64,000 bases of DNA from Aquimarina muelleri DSM 19832 (GCF_000430665.1 NZ_AUML01000025.1:17857-81856), one strand, 5' to 3'; shown: positions 1 to 8,896, numbered from the stretch's first letter. The notes: generated by a model not told the origin, from the letters alone. Numbers and translations: made by a program.

Positions 1-504
1 AATATTACCTTCTTTGTCCTTAGTATAATACTCTGGATGTTCTTTTAACCAAACATGATCCCAACCAGTATGATTAGCAACCCAATCCAAAATAACATAT
101 ATCCCATTATCATGAGCAGTTTTTACTAAAACCCTAAAATCTTCGATAGTACCAAACTCAGGATTTACTTTGGTATAATCAGATACCGCATAATAGCTAC
201 CTAAAGAACCTTTACTTTTAGTAGTAGATATTGGATAAATTGGCATAATCCACAATACTTTTACACCTAAATCTTTAAGAACGGGAATATCTTTGGTAAA
301 TGCATTAAAAGTACCCTCTTCAGAATATTGTCTAATATTGGCCTCATAAATCACCGCATTTTCAATTACGGTATCATGTACTGGAATAAACTTTTCTTTT
401 ACTTCCTCTTCAATTTCTATCTTGGATAGACTTTCTTCTTTTTTTGTCTTTCCACAGGAAAATAGAATTCCAATTACTGTAAGACTTAAAATTATCTTTT
501 TCAT
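1..504 (-). CDS. GH13 alpha-amylase-family lipoprotein (3' end cut by window)
   Basis: This is the N-terminal 168 residues of a secreted GH13 enzyme; the rest lies before the window. I translated it directly from the minus strand. It starts MKKIILSLTVIGILFSCGK, a lipoprotein signal peptide with lipobox LFSC (Cys17), so it should be an outer-membrane lipoprotein. A (beta/alpha)8 barrel follows: the first strand is near VIYEANIRQYS, then LGVKVLWIMPIYP, then conserved region I as DWVANHTG. The catalytic Asp/Glu/Asp are outside the window. It begins 37 bp after the SusA-like gene and is probably the last visible gene of the minus-strand maltodextrin operon. By family it should hydrolyse alpha-1,4-glucans at the cell surface; exact specificity cannot be told. 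Confidence 0.9.
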   Translation of the reverse strand, partial: MKKIILSLTVIGILFSCGKTKKEESLSKIEIEEEVKEKFIPVHDTVIENAVIYEANIRQYSEEGTFNAFTKDIPVLKDLGVKVLWIMPIYPISTTKSKGSLGSYYAVSDYTKVNPEFGTIEDFRVLVKTAHDNGIYVILDWVANHTGWDHVWLKEHPEYYTKDKEGNI

Positions 505-541
505 TTAATTAAATTTATAGGTGGTTATTTGCGGTTATATT

Positions 542-2398
542 TTATTTTAAATCCAGTATCATTGATGTTTTAGCAGGTACACTAAAATCCTCGGTGATGT
601 CTATATTAGAATCAGTAATAATATCGGTCCCTACGCTATAGTTTTTTATACCTTCTTTGAATCGGGCAACGTCTAATTTTTGATCTTTTAGGCTATTATT
701 AATAATTACCATTACACTTTCTTTGTCATCATACCTAAAGTATACATATACATTATCAAAAGGAATAAACTGCAATAGTTTTCCTTTGTGTACAGAGGGT
801 TTATTCTTTCGCCAGTTTAATATTTTCTTGGTAAAGGAGTGATATTCTTCTTGATTTATGGTTCTTCCATTTTTTATTTCTGAAGATAAAAATGCATTTT
901 TTGAATCCTCTATCCATCCTCCTGGAAAATCTTTTCGAATATCTCCATCTCCATTTTTATCCCGATTACCAAGCATTCCTATTTCATCACCATAATACAG
1001 TTGCGGAATCCCCCGAGTAGTGCATATTAATGTCATTACCATTTTATAGACATTACTATTTTCTTGGTATATTTCGTTAATCCTATTGGTATCATGATTT
1101 CCTGCAAATACTAGAATATTGTTACTATCTGGATATAAAAAATCATTGGTAAAATTATCGTATGCTTTTATCATTCCTTTACTCCATTCACTTTTATCTT
1201 CCTTAAACATTTCTATAATAGCATCATGTAATGTAAAATCCATTACAGATGGCAAATACGAATTATAATGATCTATAGCTCCTATTTTACTATCTTTTTG
1301 CCAATATGCAATTTGAGATTGGTTATGCATCCATACTTCTCCAACGATATTAAAGTTTGGATATTCTTCCATAATAGCTTTGGTCCATTTTGCAATTGCT
1401 TTTTTATCATTATAAGAGTAGGTATCTACTCTAAAACCATCTAAATCCGCATACTCTATCCACCAAATTGCATTTTGTATAATATATTTAAGAAGTAAAG
1501 GATTACTTTGGTTCATATCTGGCATTGTCGTATCAAACCATCCATCCATACACCCCTTTCTGTCTACTTGCGAGGCATTTTTATCAAACTGAGTAGTCAT
1601 ACGATAGTTACTACGCTTAAAACCTTCTGGCCATTGATGAATCCAATCTTTGGTTGGCAGGTCTTGTATCATCCAATGTTTAGATCCCCAGTGATTGGTT
1701 ACATAATCCATAATCAACTTCATATCTAATTTATGCATTTCTGAAGCTAATCTTCTGTAATCGTTGTTTGTACCATATCTTGGATCTATTCTATACAAAT
1801 CACTTTGTGCATAGGTATGATAGGAATAGGCTGGTTCATTATCTTCTAATAATGGGGTGCTCCACAATGCTGTTACCCCTAAGTCCTTTAGATAGCTTAG
1901 GTGATCTATTATACCTTTTATATCCCCTCCATGACGACCTCCCGGATTAGACCTATTTACTTTTTCTGTAGTATTTTTATGAGAATCATTACTCGAATCT
2001 CCATTTGCAAATCGATCTGGCATAATTAAATACATCACATCGCTACTATCAAAACCTTTTCTTTTAGCTGAATTCTCTTTTCTAATTTTAAATTCATAAG
2101 GTTGTGAAAGTACAACTTCACCCTTTTCTTTAAAATTAATCGAAACCGTACCTGCCTTCATCCCTTTGGTATCTATAGTGATAAATAAATAATTAGGATT
2201 TTCAGTCTTCGTAATTTTGTTAATCGTTATACCATCTATCGCTACATCATATTTAGAAAGGTTTTTTCCATAACATAAAATTTGAAGCTCTTTATTATGC
2301 ATATCGCTCCACCAAAACGGAGGCTCTATTTTTTCTACCTGAGCTTGACATAAAAAAATGGCGCACCAAAAAAATAGTATAATTAGTTTACATTTCAT
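542..2398 (-). CDS. susA: SusA-like GH13 neopullulanase/cyclomaltodextrinase
   Basis: A 618-residue enzyme predicted to hydrolyse maltodextrins or cyclodextrins in the periplasm. Residues 1-20 form a Sec signal peptide ending CQAQ with no lipobox. Residues ~22-105 look like the N-terminal Ig-like domain of cyclomaltodextrinases (PPFWWSDMHNKELQI), and the GH13 barrel spans ~118-530. Visible catalytic motifs are region I DYVTNH, nucleophile Asp325 in GFRVD, acid/base Glu354 in GEVW and transition-state Asp436 in AGNHDT, so the enzyme looks intact. Length and domain order match Bacteroides SusA. It lies downstream of the GH65 gene on the same strand after a 380-bp repeat-containing gap, so it may have its own promoter. 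The symbol rests on family resemblance; the preference for pullulan, cyclodextrin or linear maltodextrin is unknown. Confidence 0.9.
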   Translation of the reverse strand: MKCKLIILFFWCAIFLCQAQVEKIEPPFWWSDMHNKELQILCYGKNLSKYDVAIDGITINKITKTENPNYLFITIDTKGMKAGTVSINFKEKGEVVLSQPYEFKIRKENSAKRKGFDSSDVMYLIMPDRFANGDSSNDSHKNTTEKVNRSNPGGRHGGDIKGIIDHLSYLKDLGVTALWSTPLLEDNEPAYSYHTYAQSDLYRIDPRYGTNNDYRRLASEMHKLDMKLIMDYVTNHWGSKHWMIQDLPTKDWIHQWPEGFKRSNYRMTTQFDKNASQVDRKGCMDGWFDTTMPDMNQSNPLLLKYIIQNAIWWIEYADLDGFRVDTYSYNDKKAIAKWTKAIMEEYPNFNIVGEVWMHNQSQIAYWQKDSKIGAIDHYNSYLPSVMDFTLHDAIIEMFKEDKSEWSKGMIKAYDNFTNDFLYPDSNNILVFAGNHDTNRINEIYQENSNVYKMVMTLICTTRGIPQLYYGDEIGMLGNRDKNGDGDIRKDFPGGWIEDSKNAFLSSEIKNGRTINQEEYHSFTKKILNWRKNKPSVHKGKLLQFIPFDNVYVYFRYDDKESVMVIINNSLKDQKLDVARFKEGIKNYSVGTDIITDSNIDITEDFSVPAKTSMILDLK

Positions 2399-2561
2399 TT
2401 GTTTAAATATTTTTAATCCTTGTGTTATATTTTTAAAGATTTAAAAAAAATCGCATCGACATGAGTAATTGAATAGTATACCTATTAAAAAAATGTACTA
2501 AGTATATGATAAAAAATAAACGATCAAAAATCAAAAGTTTAAGCATTCCTACTCGTTGTTT

Positions 2562-2609
2562 TTTGTCATTCCGTTCTTCAACGGAATGACAAATCAACTC
2601 ATTTCTATA
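2562..2609 (-). repeat. Dispersed repeat A (inverted copy) with perfect 14-bp hairpin
   Basis: Arms TTTGTCATTCCGTT (2562-2575) and AACGGAATGACAAA (2580-2593) pair perfectly around a 4-base loop. The adjoining sequence to about 2609, read on the minus strand, is TTATAGAAATGAGTTGATTT. The same sequence with one change begins another repeat at about 19019 on the plus strand. This resembles small non-autonomous repeats of REP or MITE type. No U-tract follows, so it is not a typical terminator. Confidence 0.6.
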
Positions 2610-2654
2610 ATTGTGTTATTTTTTATCATTTACAAAAAAAGTGTAACTATTTTT

Positions 2655-2712
2655 TTGGGCAGAGTAAAAAAACGGAAACTTATCCGTCTTACTATATTTT
2701 GACTCTGCCCAA
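2655..2712. other. Nested stem-loop of unknown role
   Basis: Outer arms TTGGGCAGAGT (2655-2665) and ACTCTGCCCAA (2702-2712) are perfectly complementary. The loop contains a smaller ACGG/CCGT stem. It lies 67 bp past the GH65 stop codon. A-runs rather than U-runs follow on the transcribed strand, so it may be an mRNA-stabilising or processing structure rather than an intrinsic terminator. Confidence 0.45.
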
Positions 2713-2778
2713 CATAAAAATGGGGGGGGCAAAAAAATAAACAGTTACTACTTCTTCTTCCTTAAAATTTTATAAAAG

Positions 2779-5085
2779 CTATACTGTTATAAGATTGTTA
2801 GGTGAAATTTTAACTTCTTTACCTTCTACAAAAATTAATAAATCACTATTCCCTTCTAAAGTAAAAGAAGTTCCTTCTTGAGATACATTTACTTTGATAA
2901 TTTGGTTTCTAAAATTAACTTTAAAGGTATACCCTTTCCATTCTTTAGGGATTTTAGGAGTAAAAGACAAAGTTCCTTTCTTAATTCTAAGCCCTCCAAA
3001 TCCTTCAACAATGCTCATCCATGTGCCTGCCATACTAGTAATATGCAACCCTTCTTCTACTTCTTTATTATAATCATCCAGATCCAGTCTTGATGTTCTT
3101 AAATAAAAAGTATATGCTTGATCCATCCTATCTAGTGTAGCTGCTTGTATACTATGAACACATGGCGAAAGAGAGGATTCATGCACTGTAAAGGGTTCAT
3201 AAAAATCAAAATGACGTTTTAACTCCTCTTTTGTAAATTGATCTTCAAACATATAAAACCCTTGCAGTATATCTGCTTGTTTTATATAAGGAGAACGTAA
3301 TATTCGATCCCAACTCCATTTTTGATTAATAGGTCGTTGAGATTTATCCAGGTTATCTACTGTAATTAATTCTTTATCTAAAAACCCATCCTGCTGTAAA
3401 TAAACCTGGTGTTTTTCAGAATATGGAAAATACATTTTATCTGCTACTTCTAACATAGCTTCCACCTCTTCTTGCGCTATACTAGTTTTTTCTACGATTC
3501 GTTCATAATCGCTTTTGTATTCTGTTTTTACTTTAATAATATTCTGCACACAATACTCTATACACCATTTTGCCAGATAATTGGTATACCAGTTATTATT
3601 TACATTATTTTCGTACTCATTAGGGCCTGTAACTCCAAGAATTACATACTTATTTTTATCTGTAGAAAAAGTTGCTCTTTGATGCCAAAAGCGAGCAATT
3701 GCAATCATTACTTCTAATCCTTTTTCTGGGATATAACTATAATCGCCGGTATATCTTACATAATTATAGATAGCAAATGTCATTGCTCCGTTACGGTGTA
3801 TTTCTTCAAAAGTAATTTCCCACTCGTTATGGCATTCTTCTCCATTCATGGTAACCATCGGATATAATGCTGCCCCATTAACAAACCCTAGTTTGCTGGC
3901 GTTTTCAATAGCTTTATCCAGATGATTATATCGATACGTTAATAAGTTTCTCGCTACAAGCTGATCTTTTGTTGCCATATAAAATGGAATACAATATGCT
4001 TCTGTATCCCAGTAGGTGCTTCCTCCATATTTTTCGCCTGTAAACCCTTTGGGTCCAATGTTTAATCTTGCATCTTTACCTAAATACGTTTGGTTTAACT
4101 GAAAAATATTAAAACGAATACCTTGCTGTGCTTTTACATCCCCATCGATAGTTATATCTGCCATTTCCCAGATTTTGGACCATGCGTTTTTTTGTGAATT
4201 TAATAGAACGTCAAACCCTGATTCTGAAGCTTTCCTCAGAATTGCTGTACTTGCATTCTTTAAATTATCTTCCTCGTGATTTAAGGATACTGTATACCCC
4301 CCATACTTTATAATGCTTGTTGTTTTACCTTTAGGAACCTCTACACCATAGTTTAAACTTATAGATGTACCATCCATTTTTACTTTAGGAGATATATCCT
4401 TTTGTTCTCCATCTATAAAGATTTCACTTAACATCCCGGTACACACATGAAAGTTGGTTTTCATTGTTTTGGATAAAATGTATGCTTCGTTTTTGTCATG
4501 AGCCAGATTATATGTATCCCAAAACTTATCTTCCCAATTAGTGTCTTCATTAGTAATTCCTGAATCCAAGTAAGGTGCAAATTCAATATTTACATCTTGA
4601 TTTACAGGAGTTATTTCATATTTAATTACCCCTACTTCATCTAAATCCAAGCTCAAAAATCGTGTGGATTTCACCAATACCTCTACCTTATTTTGCAAAA
4701 CTGCTATAAAAGAACGTTCATACCACCCCTCTTTCATATTTAATTCTCTACGGAAATTATTTACAGCTACACATGTATTAAGATCTAATGGTTCTCCACT
4801 AATTTTGACTCCTATTCCAATCCAATTTGGAGCATTAAGTACTTTTGCAAAATACTCTGGATATCCGTTTTTCCACCAGCCTACTCTGGTTTTATCTGGA
4901 TAATAAACTCCTGCTATATAGCTCCCTTGAAAGGTTGGTCCTGAGTATGCTTCTTCAAAATTAGCACGTTGTCCCATTGCTCCATTACCTATGCTAAACA
5001 AACTTTCTGAAGACTTAACTCTTTCTTTATCAAACCCTTCTTCAATAATTGACCAGTTATCTGGTTTTATATAATTCTGATTCAT
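2779..5085 (-). CDS. GH65 glycoside phosphorylase, probable maltose phosphorylase
   Basis: A 768-residue cytoplasmic enzyme with no signal peptide. GH65 maltose phosphorylases convert maltose plus phosphate to glucose plus beta-D-glucose-1-phosphate. The sequence has the N-terminal beta-sandwich, then the (alpha/alpha)6 barrel with conserved WDTEAYCIPFY and the catalytic-acid region EWEITFEEIHRNGAM, then WSWDRILRSPYIKQADI in the phosphate/substrate site and a small C-terminal beta domain. Length fits the family (about 750-790). The next gene upstream is beta-phosphoglucomutase, which uses its product, followed by a sugar permease; this makes maltose the most likely substrate. Trehalose, kojibiose or nigerose phosphorylase are possible alternatives within GH65. 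Confidence 0.92.
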   Translation of the reverse strand: MNQNYIKPDNWSIIEEGFDKERVKSSESLFSIGNGAMGQRANFEEAYSGPTFQGSYIAGVYYPDKTRVGWWKNGYPEYFAKVLNAPNWIGIGVKISGEPLDLNTCVAVNNFRRELNMKEGWYERSFIAVLQNKVEVLVKSTRFLSLDLDEVGVIKYEITPVNQDVNIEFAPYLDSGITNEDTNWEDKFWDTYNLAHDKNEAYILSKTMKTNFHVCTGMLSEIFIDGEQKDISPKVKMDGTSISLNYGVEVPKGKTTSIIKYGGYTVSLNHEEDNLKNASTAILRKASESGFDVLLNSQKNAWSKIWEMADITIDGDVKAQQGIRFNIFQLNQTYLGKDARLNIGPKGFTGEKYGGSTYWDTEAYCIPFYMATKDQLVARNLLTYRYNHLDKAIENASKLGFVNGAALYPMVTMNGEECHNEWEITFEEIHRNGAMTFAIYNYVRYTGDYSYIPEKGLEVMIAIARFWHQRATFSTDKNKYVILGVTGPNEYENNVNNNWYTNYLAKWCIEYCVQNIIKVKTEYKSDYERIVEKTSIAQEEVEAMLEVADKMYFPYSEKHQVYLQQDGFLDKELITVDNLDKSQRPINQKWSWDRILRSPYIKQADILQGFYMFEDQFTKEELKRHFDFYEPFTVHESSLSPCVHSIQAATLDRMDQAYTFYLRTSRLDLDDYNKEVEEGLHITSMAGTWMSIVEGFGGLRIKKGTLSFTPKIPKEWKGYTFKVNFRNQIIKVNVSQEGTSFTLEGNSDLLIFVEGKEVKISPNNLITV

Positions 5086-5178
5086 TTTTTCTTTATTCGT
5101 TTTTAGTTGTTGGATAAAACCAATCTAGAGCATCCTTGTACATGTATATTAAATTGGCACGCTCTTTTTGCATCGCAA

Positions 5179-5841
5179 CTAAACCTTTTTGGTTATAATC
5201 AATTGATTTACAAAATCCTCTCCTATTTCTGTAAAATCTTTAAAAACATAATCTGCTTCATGTAATATATTTTTATCTCCGATACCAATACTAATCATAT
5301 CTACGGTATTAGCTGCTTGAACTCCTGCAACCGAATCTTCAAACACTATGCAGTTTTTTGGAGAAACCCCTAATTGTTTTGCTCCTATTAAAAAGACCTC
5401 TGGATCTGGTTTTGCTTTAGAAACATTAGTTCCGTCTACGATGGTATGAAATCTGTTATATAATTTTACTTTTTCTAAAATTGCCCGAGCATTTTTACTT
5501 GCAGACCCTAAAGCAATTAACTGTCTTTTAGCTTGTAAATATTCTAAAACCTTAGGTACATCTGGTAAGATTTCTTTAGTATCCATTTTTGAAATATACT
5601 TGAGATATTCTTCATTTTTTTCAGACATTAACTGGGTGAATTTCTCTTGAGAAATACTTACATTTCCCCATTCTAAAATCTTTTCTAAAGAACGTACTCT
5701 ACTTACTCCCTTAAGCTGTTCATTTTGCTCATGAGTAAAAGAAATCCCTAAACTATTTGCCAAATTTTGCCACGCTAGAAAATGATATTTTGCAGTATCT
5801 ACTATAACACCGTCTAAATCGAATATAAATCCTTTTTTCAT
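5179..5841 (-). CDS. pgmB: Beta-phosphoglucomutase
   Basis: A 220-residue HAD-superfamily enzyme that interconverts beta-D-glucose-1-phosphate and glucose-6-phosphate. The nucleophile motif is FDLDGVIVDTAKYHF near the N terminus, followed by the helical cap (LKGVSRVRSLEKIL), motif II LGSAS, motif III Lys in KAKPDPEVFL and motif IV FEDSVAGVQAA. The DxDGV start plus a cap of this size is characteristic of PgmB rather than generic phosphatases. It starts 2 bp before the permease stop on the minus strand, so the two are translationally close, and it precedes the GH65 gene by 93 bp. It channels maltose-phosphorylase product into glycolysis. Confidence 0.93.
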   Translation of the reverse strand: MKKGFIFDLDGVIVDTAKYHFLAWQNLANSLGISFTHEQNEQLKGVSRVRSLEKILEWGNVSISQEKFTQLMSEKNEEYLKYISKMDTKEILPDVPKVLEYLQAKRQLIALGSASKNARAILEKVKLYNRFHTIVDGTNVSKAKPDPEVFLIGAKQLGVSPKNCIVFEDSVAGVQAANTVDMISIGIGDKNILHEADYVFKDFTEIGEDFVNQLIITKKV

Positions 5842-5843
5842 TA

Positions 5844-7226
5844 TTATATAGCTTCTTTTGGGTTATAGGTTATCGCATCTTTATTAGTAATCAACACATT
5901 GCATAAACCTGCGATGATTAAACTTATTCCGGCAACAATCATTGCGTTGATCGTTTCGTCTCCAATAAGTTTATATGCAAAATTTACTCCTCCCAAAGCG
6001 GCTATGATTTGCGGTATCACAATAAACATATTAAATATCCCCATGATGACTCCCATTTTTTTAGGATCTACCGAGCTAGACAACATAGCATAAGGCATCG
6101 ATAAAATACTGCCCCATGCTAAACCAATTAAGCTAAAAGAAAAGGTTAGCCATTGTGGCGAAGGAATATAATACATGGATATAAAACCTATTCCTCCCAA
6201 AATAAGAGATACCATATGTACCCATTTTCTGTTTATTCTTTTTCTAGAAGTATAAAATGTGAGTAGTAATGCAAAAGCCATAGAAGATAATCCATAAACT
6301 CCCATATATCTACCTACATTATTAGAGGCTTTTTGAAATGCTGTATTTGCCGTTTCAAATGCTATTACCGATTCTGGAACATCCATATTATATGCAGATT
6401 CTATTGGCACTGGAGTTTTAAATATATGCTCTGTTAGTGCTGGATTTGCAAGACTCCACATAGTAAAAAAAGCAAACCAGCTAAAAAACTGAATAAGCCC
6501 CAATTTTTTCATGGTAAGTGGCATACTTCCAATATTGTTTAAGATATCTGAAACAAATTTGTTTTTTTGTTTTTTTTCTTTTTCAAACTCTTCCATATCT
6601 TCTGGGGGATATTCTGAAGTAGTAAATACCGTATAAAGAATACTAATAAGAAAAACGAGTGCTCCTATAGCAAAAGCTACTTTTACAGACATTGGGACAA
6701 CTCCTGTAGGAGCTCCATCACTAACCCCCATTTGAGAAATCAGCCAAGGCAAATTACTTGCTATCCAAGTTCCTATACCAATAATAAGCGTCTGTGTAAC
6801 GAAACCATAAGATCGTTGAGAATCTGGAAGTTTATCTGCTACTAATGCCCGAAAAGGCTCCATCGAAATATTAATAGAAGCATCTAAAATCCATAAAAAA
6901 CCTGCTGCAATCCATAAAGCCGGAGAATGAGGCACTAAAAACAAAGCTATAGAACTAAGTATGGCACCAATTAAAAAATAAGGTCTACGACGACCCCATC
7001 TTGGGCTCCAGGTACGATCACTAAGATATCCTATAATAGGTTGAACTAAAAGACCGGTTAACGGGGCTGCAATCCACAATAAAGGTATGGCATCTTTTTC
7101 TGCACCTAAAGTTTGGAAAATTCTAGACATAAATCCGCCTTGCAATGCAAAACCGAACTGAATTCCTAAAAAACCGAAACTCATGTTCCAAATTTCCCAG
7201 AAACTTAACTTACGCTTCTTCATCAA
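5844..7226 (-). CDS. MFS sugar transporter, SLC45/maltose-type
   Basis: A 460-residue inner-membrane transporter with about 12 hydrophobic segments. It has the GPH/SLC45-like N terminus (GIQFGFALQGGFMSRIFQTLGA) and the loop GYLSDRTWSPRWGRRRPYF between TM2 and TM3, the MFS signature. A cytoplasmic middle loop is rich in Glu and Lys. In Bacteroidetes, members beside GH65 and pgmB genes carry maltose or maltodextrin into the cytoplasm. Here it is the second gene of the LacI-permease-pgmB-GH65 series and almost abuts pgmB. A TATCTTTG promoter element and a hairpin lie upstream. Substrate is inferred from context. Confidence 0.88.
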   Translation of the reverse strand: MMKKRKLSFWEIWNMSFGFLGIQFGFALQGGFMSRIFQTLGAEKDAIPLLWIAAPLTGLLVQPIIGYLSDRTWSPRWGRRRPYFLIGAILSSIALFLVPHSPALWIAAGFLWILDASINISMEPFRALVADKLPDSQRSYGFVTQTLIIGIGTWIASNLPWLISQMGVSDGAPTGVVPMSVKVAFAIGALVFLISILYTVFTTSEYPPEDMEEFEKEKKQKNKFVSDILNNIGSMPLTMKKLGLIQFFSWFAFFTMWSLANPALTEHIFKTPVPIESAYNMDVPESVIAFETANTAFQKASNNVGRYMGVYGLSSMAFALLLTFYTSRKRINRKWVHMVSLILGGIGFISMYYIPSPQWLTFSFSLIGLAWGSILSMPYAMLSSSVDPKKMGVIMGIFNMFIVIPQIIAALGGVNFAYKLIGDETINAMIVAGISLIIAGLCNVLITNKDAITYNPKEAI

Positions 7227-7267
7227 GTAAATATTTGATTATTACTCTGTCTGATAAGCGAAATACT

Positions 7268-7316
7268 TATCAAAACTTATTTTTATATGTAGAAAGTGAA
7301 AATATAAGTTTTGATA
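7268..7316 (-). promoter_or_regulatory. Hairpin in the predicted leader of the permease gene
   Basis: Arms TATCAAAACTTAT (7268-7280) and ATAAGTTTTGATA (7304-7316) are perfect 13-bp complements with a 23-nt loop. The structure sits just downstream of a predicted minus-strand promoter, so it would form the mRNA 5' end. It could instead help terminate lacI transcription. The loop and second arm contain AGAAAGTGAAAATATAAG (7291-7308), repeated exactly upstream of susC at 8848-8865. Confidence 0.5.
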
Positions 7317-7321
7317 GAAGC

Positions 7322-7329
7322 CAAAGATA
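7322..7329 (-). promoter_or_regulatory. Bacteroidetes-type -7 promoter element for the permease operon
   Basis: The minus strand reads TATCTTTG, an exact match to the TAnnTTTG -7 consensus, 96 bp upstream of the permease start codon. No clear -33 TTG was seen, so this is tentative. Confidence 0.4.
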
Positions 7330-7358
7330 TTATAATTTTTTAATTAAAAAATATCTCT

Positions 7359-8384
7359 TTATATTTTTTTTGTAGAACTTCTCTGAATCAAACTGGTATC
7401 GATGATAACAGTTCTATATTCTTCTGTAGCTGCCTCGTCCCCCTCTAGTTTATCTATAAGTAATTTTGCCGCTCTTATCCCCATATCTTCTCCATGTTGG
7501 CTTATTGTAGTAAGAGTTGGTATAAAATGTTTGGATAAAATACCATCGGTAAACCCTACTACAGATATATCATCTGGCACTTTTTTACCTTGTTTATCCA
7601 GTACTTTAACTGCTGTAACTGCAAACAATTCATTTACCGCAAAAACAGCATCTATATCTTTGTCTTTTAAAAAATCTGAAATTTCTATTTCACAATTATC
7701 TATATCTTCTATTTTAAGTATAAGTTCTTCTCTTTCGGGTATATCATATGCTCTTAATGCCCTTAGATACCCATTAGTCCTTAGTTTACCTACACTTATA
7801 TAATCTACTGTGGTAAGTATTGCTATTTTTTTACAGCCAATAGAAAGCAAGTGATTTGTAGCGGTTTGTGCTCCTTTGGCGTCGTCAATAATGACTTTAT
7901 CACAAACTACCTCATCAATTATCCTATCAAAAAGTACAACTGGCATTCCTTGATTCATGGTTTCTTCTATATGGTGATAATCTTTTTTAAGTTGTGTTTC
8001 TTTAGCAACAGATAAAATAAATCCATCTGCGCTTCCACTAGCTAACATTTCCAGATTAATAACCTCTTTATCAAAAGAATTATTAGAAGAACATATAATT
8101 ACATTATAGCCCTGTTCATTTGCTACTTTCTCTACTCCTCCTATCACCGTGGTAAAAAAATGATGTACAATTTCAGGAATGATAACACCTATTGTTTTGG
8201 TTTTCCTGTTCTTTAGACTTAAAGCTATATTATTAGGTTTATAATTATATAACCTGGCAAAAGCTTTTACTTTTTGTCTGGTATCTAAACTTATTTCTGT
8301 ACTATCTTTTAATGCCTTGGATACTGTAGAGATAGAAACATCGAGCTCTTTTGCAATATGTTTGAGTGTAATTTTTTGTTTCAT
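7359..8384 (-). CDS. LacI-family transcriptional regulator of the maltodextrin locus
   Basis: A 341-residue DNA-binding regulator. The N-terminal helix-turn-helix is canonical (TLKHIAKELDVSISTVSKALK), with hinge helix NNIALSLKNRKTKTIGVIIP. A periplasmic-binding-protein-like effector domain follows (ADGFILSVAKE, VVLFDRIIDE, AVFAVNELFAV). It probably senses a sugar or sugar phosphate. It lies between the permease operon (same strand, 132 bp downstream) and the divergent susC gene, the typical place for a local regulator. A perfect 16-bp palindrome at 8775-8790 is its best candidate binding site. Flavobacterial and Bacteroides LacI proteins at Sus-type loci may activate or repress; the sequence does not decide this. 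Confidence 0.9.
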   Translation of the reverse strand: MKQKITLKHIAKELDVSISTVSKALKDSTEISLDTRQKVKAFARLYNYKPNNIALSLKNRKTKTIGVIIPEIVHHFFTTVIGGVEKVANEQGYNVIICSSNNSFDKEVINLEMLASGSADGFILSVAKETQLKKDYHHIEETMNQGMPVVLFDRIIDEVVCDKVIIDDAKGAQTATNHLLSIGCKKIAILTTVDYISVGKLRTNGYLRALRAYDIPEREELILKIEDIDNCEIEISDFLKDKDIDAVFAVNELFAVTAVKVLDKQGKKVPDDISVVGFTDGILSKHFIPTLTTISQHGEDMGIRAAKLLIDKLEGDEAATEEYRTVIIDTSLIQRSSTKKI

Positions 8385-8437
8385 ACGTAAACCTTTTATT
8401 TGAATTATTTAGATAGTATCTTTTCTTAAGATGGTTT

Positions 8438-8608
8438 AACCCAGATTATGCAATAGAAAATCTATTTCATCTGTGATCTACTGCAAACACTGTCGCCTTG
8501 CTTTGTTTTTCACTTTAACCATAGCGATGCTATGCTAAAAGTAAGAAAACAACAGTGTTCATTGTATCTCAAAGCTTCGTAACGAAGTTCTATTGCATAA
8601 TCTGGGTT
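8438..8608. repeat. 171-bp dispersed repeat element with 21-bp inverted ends
   Basis: Arms at 8438-8458 and 8588-8608 are perfect complements (AACCCAGATTATGCAATAGAA and its reverse complement, here one base over the short-motif limit only because it is given in full by position). Inside are CCATAGCGATGCTAT and AAGCTTCGTAACGAAGTTCTA-like segments that recur, inverted, in the repeat at 20505-20755. It appears to be one member of a mosaic intergenic repeat family. Confidence 0.6.
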
Positions 8609-8774
8609 TAATAACAATTATCGCTGAAATTGATATAATTATACTTATCAAGATAGCCTTTGGTATAGCTTTTCGCATTTCTCATTTTAATCAAAAGTCA
8701 AATTTAAGGGTGAAAATATGCTATATGAACAGAATTATACTTAAAATTTTAGTGAGACTCTAAAAGTTTTCCAC

Positions 8775-8790
8775 ACGCAAACGTTTGCGT
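8775..8790. promoter_or_regulatory. Palindromic LacI-type operator
   Basis: ACGCAAACGTTTGCGT is a perfect 16-bp palindrome with a central CG, the form expected for a LacI-family dimer. It lies 107 bp upstream of susC and about 390 bp from the start of the divergent lacI gene. It stands out in this AT-rich intergenic sequence. Binding by the adjacent regulator is inferred. Confidence 0.75.
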
Positions 8791-8835
8791 AAGATTAGAA
8801 CTACAACTTAGCAGAAAATTAACACAAAATTTACA

Positions 8836-8843
8836 TACTTTGG
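8836..8843 (+). promoter_or_regulatory. Possible -7 promoter element of the susC operon
   Basis: TACTTTGG matches the TAnnTTTG consensus at five of six fixed positions and lies 54 bp before the susC start. A similar TACTTTG occurs upstream of the ABC exporter. No clear -33 element is visible. The operator at 8775-8790 ends about 45 bp upstream of it. Confidence 0.35.
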
Positions 8844-8896
8844 TTGCAGAAAGTGAAAATATAAGATTTTAAACAATCAAAAACTAATTTAATTTT

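Larger units (their letters stand above)
2399..2778. other. 380-bp intergenic region with two hairpins and a G8 tract
   Basis: No convincing gene is present. The gap separates the GH65 gene (upstream on the minus strand) from the SusA-like gene. It holds a dispersed-repeat hairpin (2562-2593), a larger nested stem (2655-2712) and a run of eight G residues (2722-2729). No perfect TAnnTTTG element was found on the minus strand for the SusA-like gene. Confidence 0.6.
8385..8896. other. Divergent intergenic regulatory region between lacI and susC
   Basis: 512 bp with no gene. It contains a repeat element with 21-bp inverted ends (8438-8608), a possible minus-strand promoter element TAAATTTG (8699-8706) for lacI, a palindromic operator (8775-8790) and the susC promoter region (8836-8843). 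Confidence 0.7.

Noticed and set aside
2586..2702. 38-codon hydrophobic ORF on the plus strand
   Set aside because: It is built from the dispersed repeat and the nested stem, so the frame is most likely accidental.
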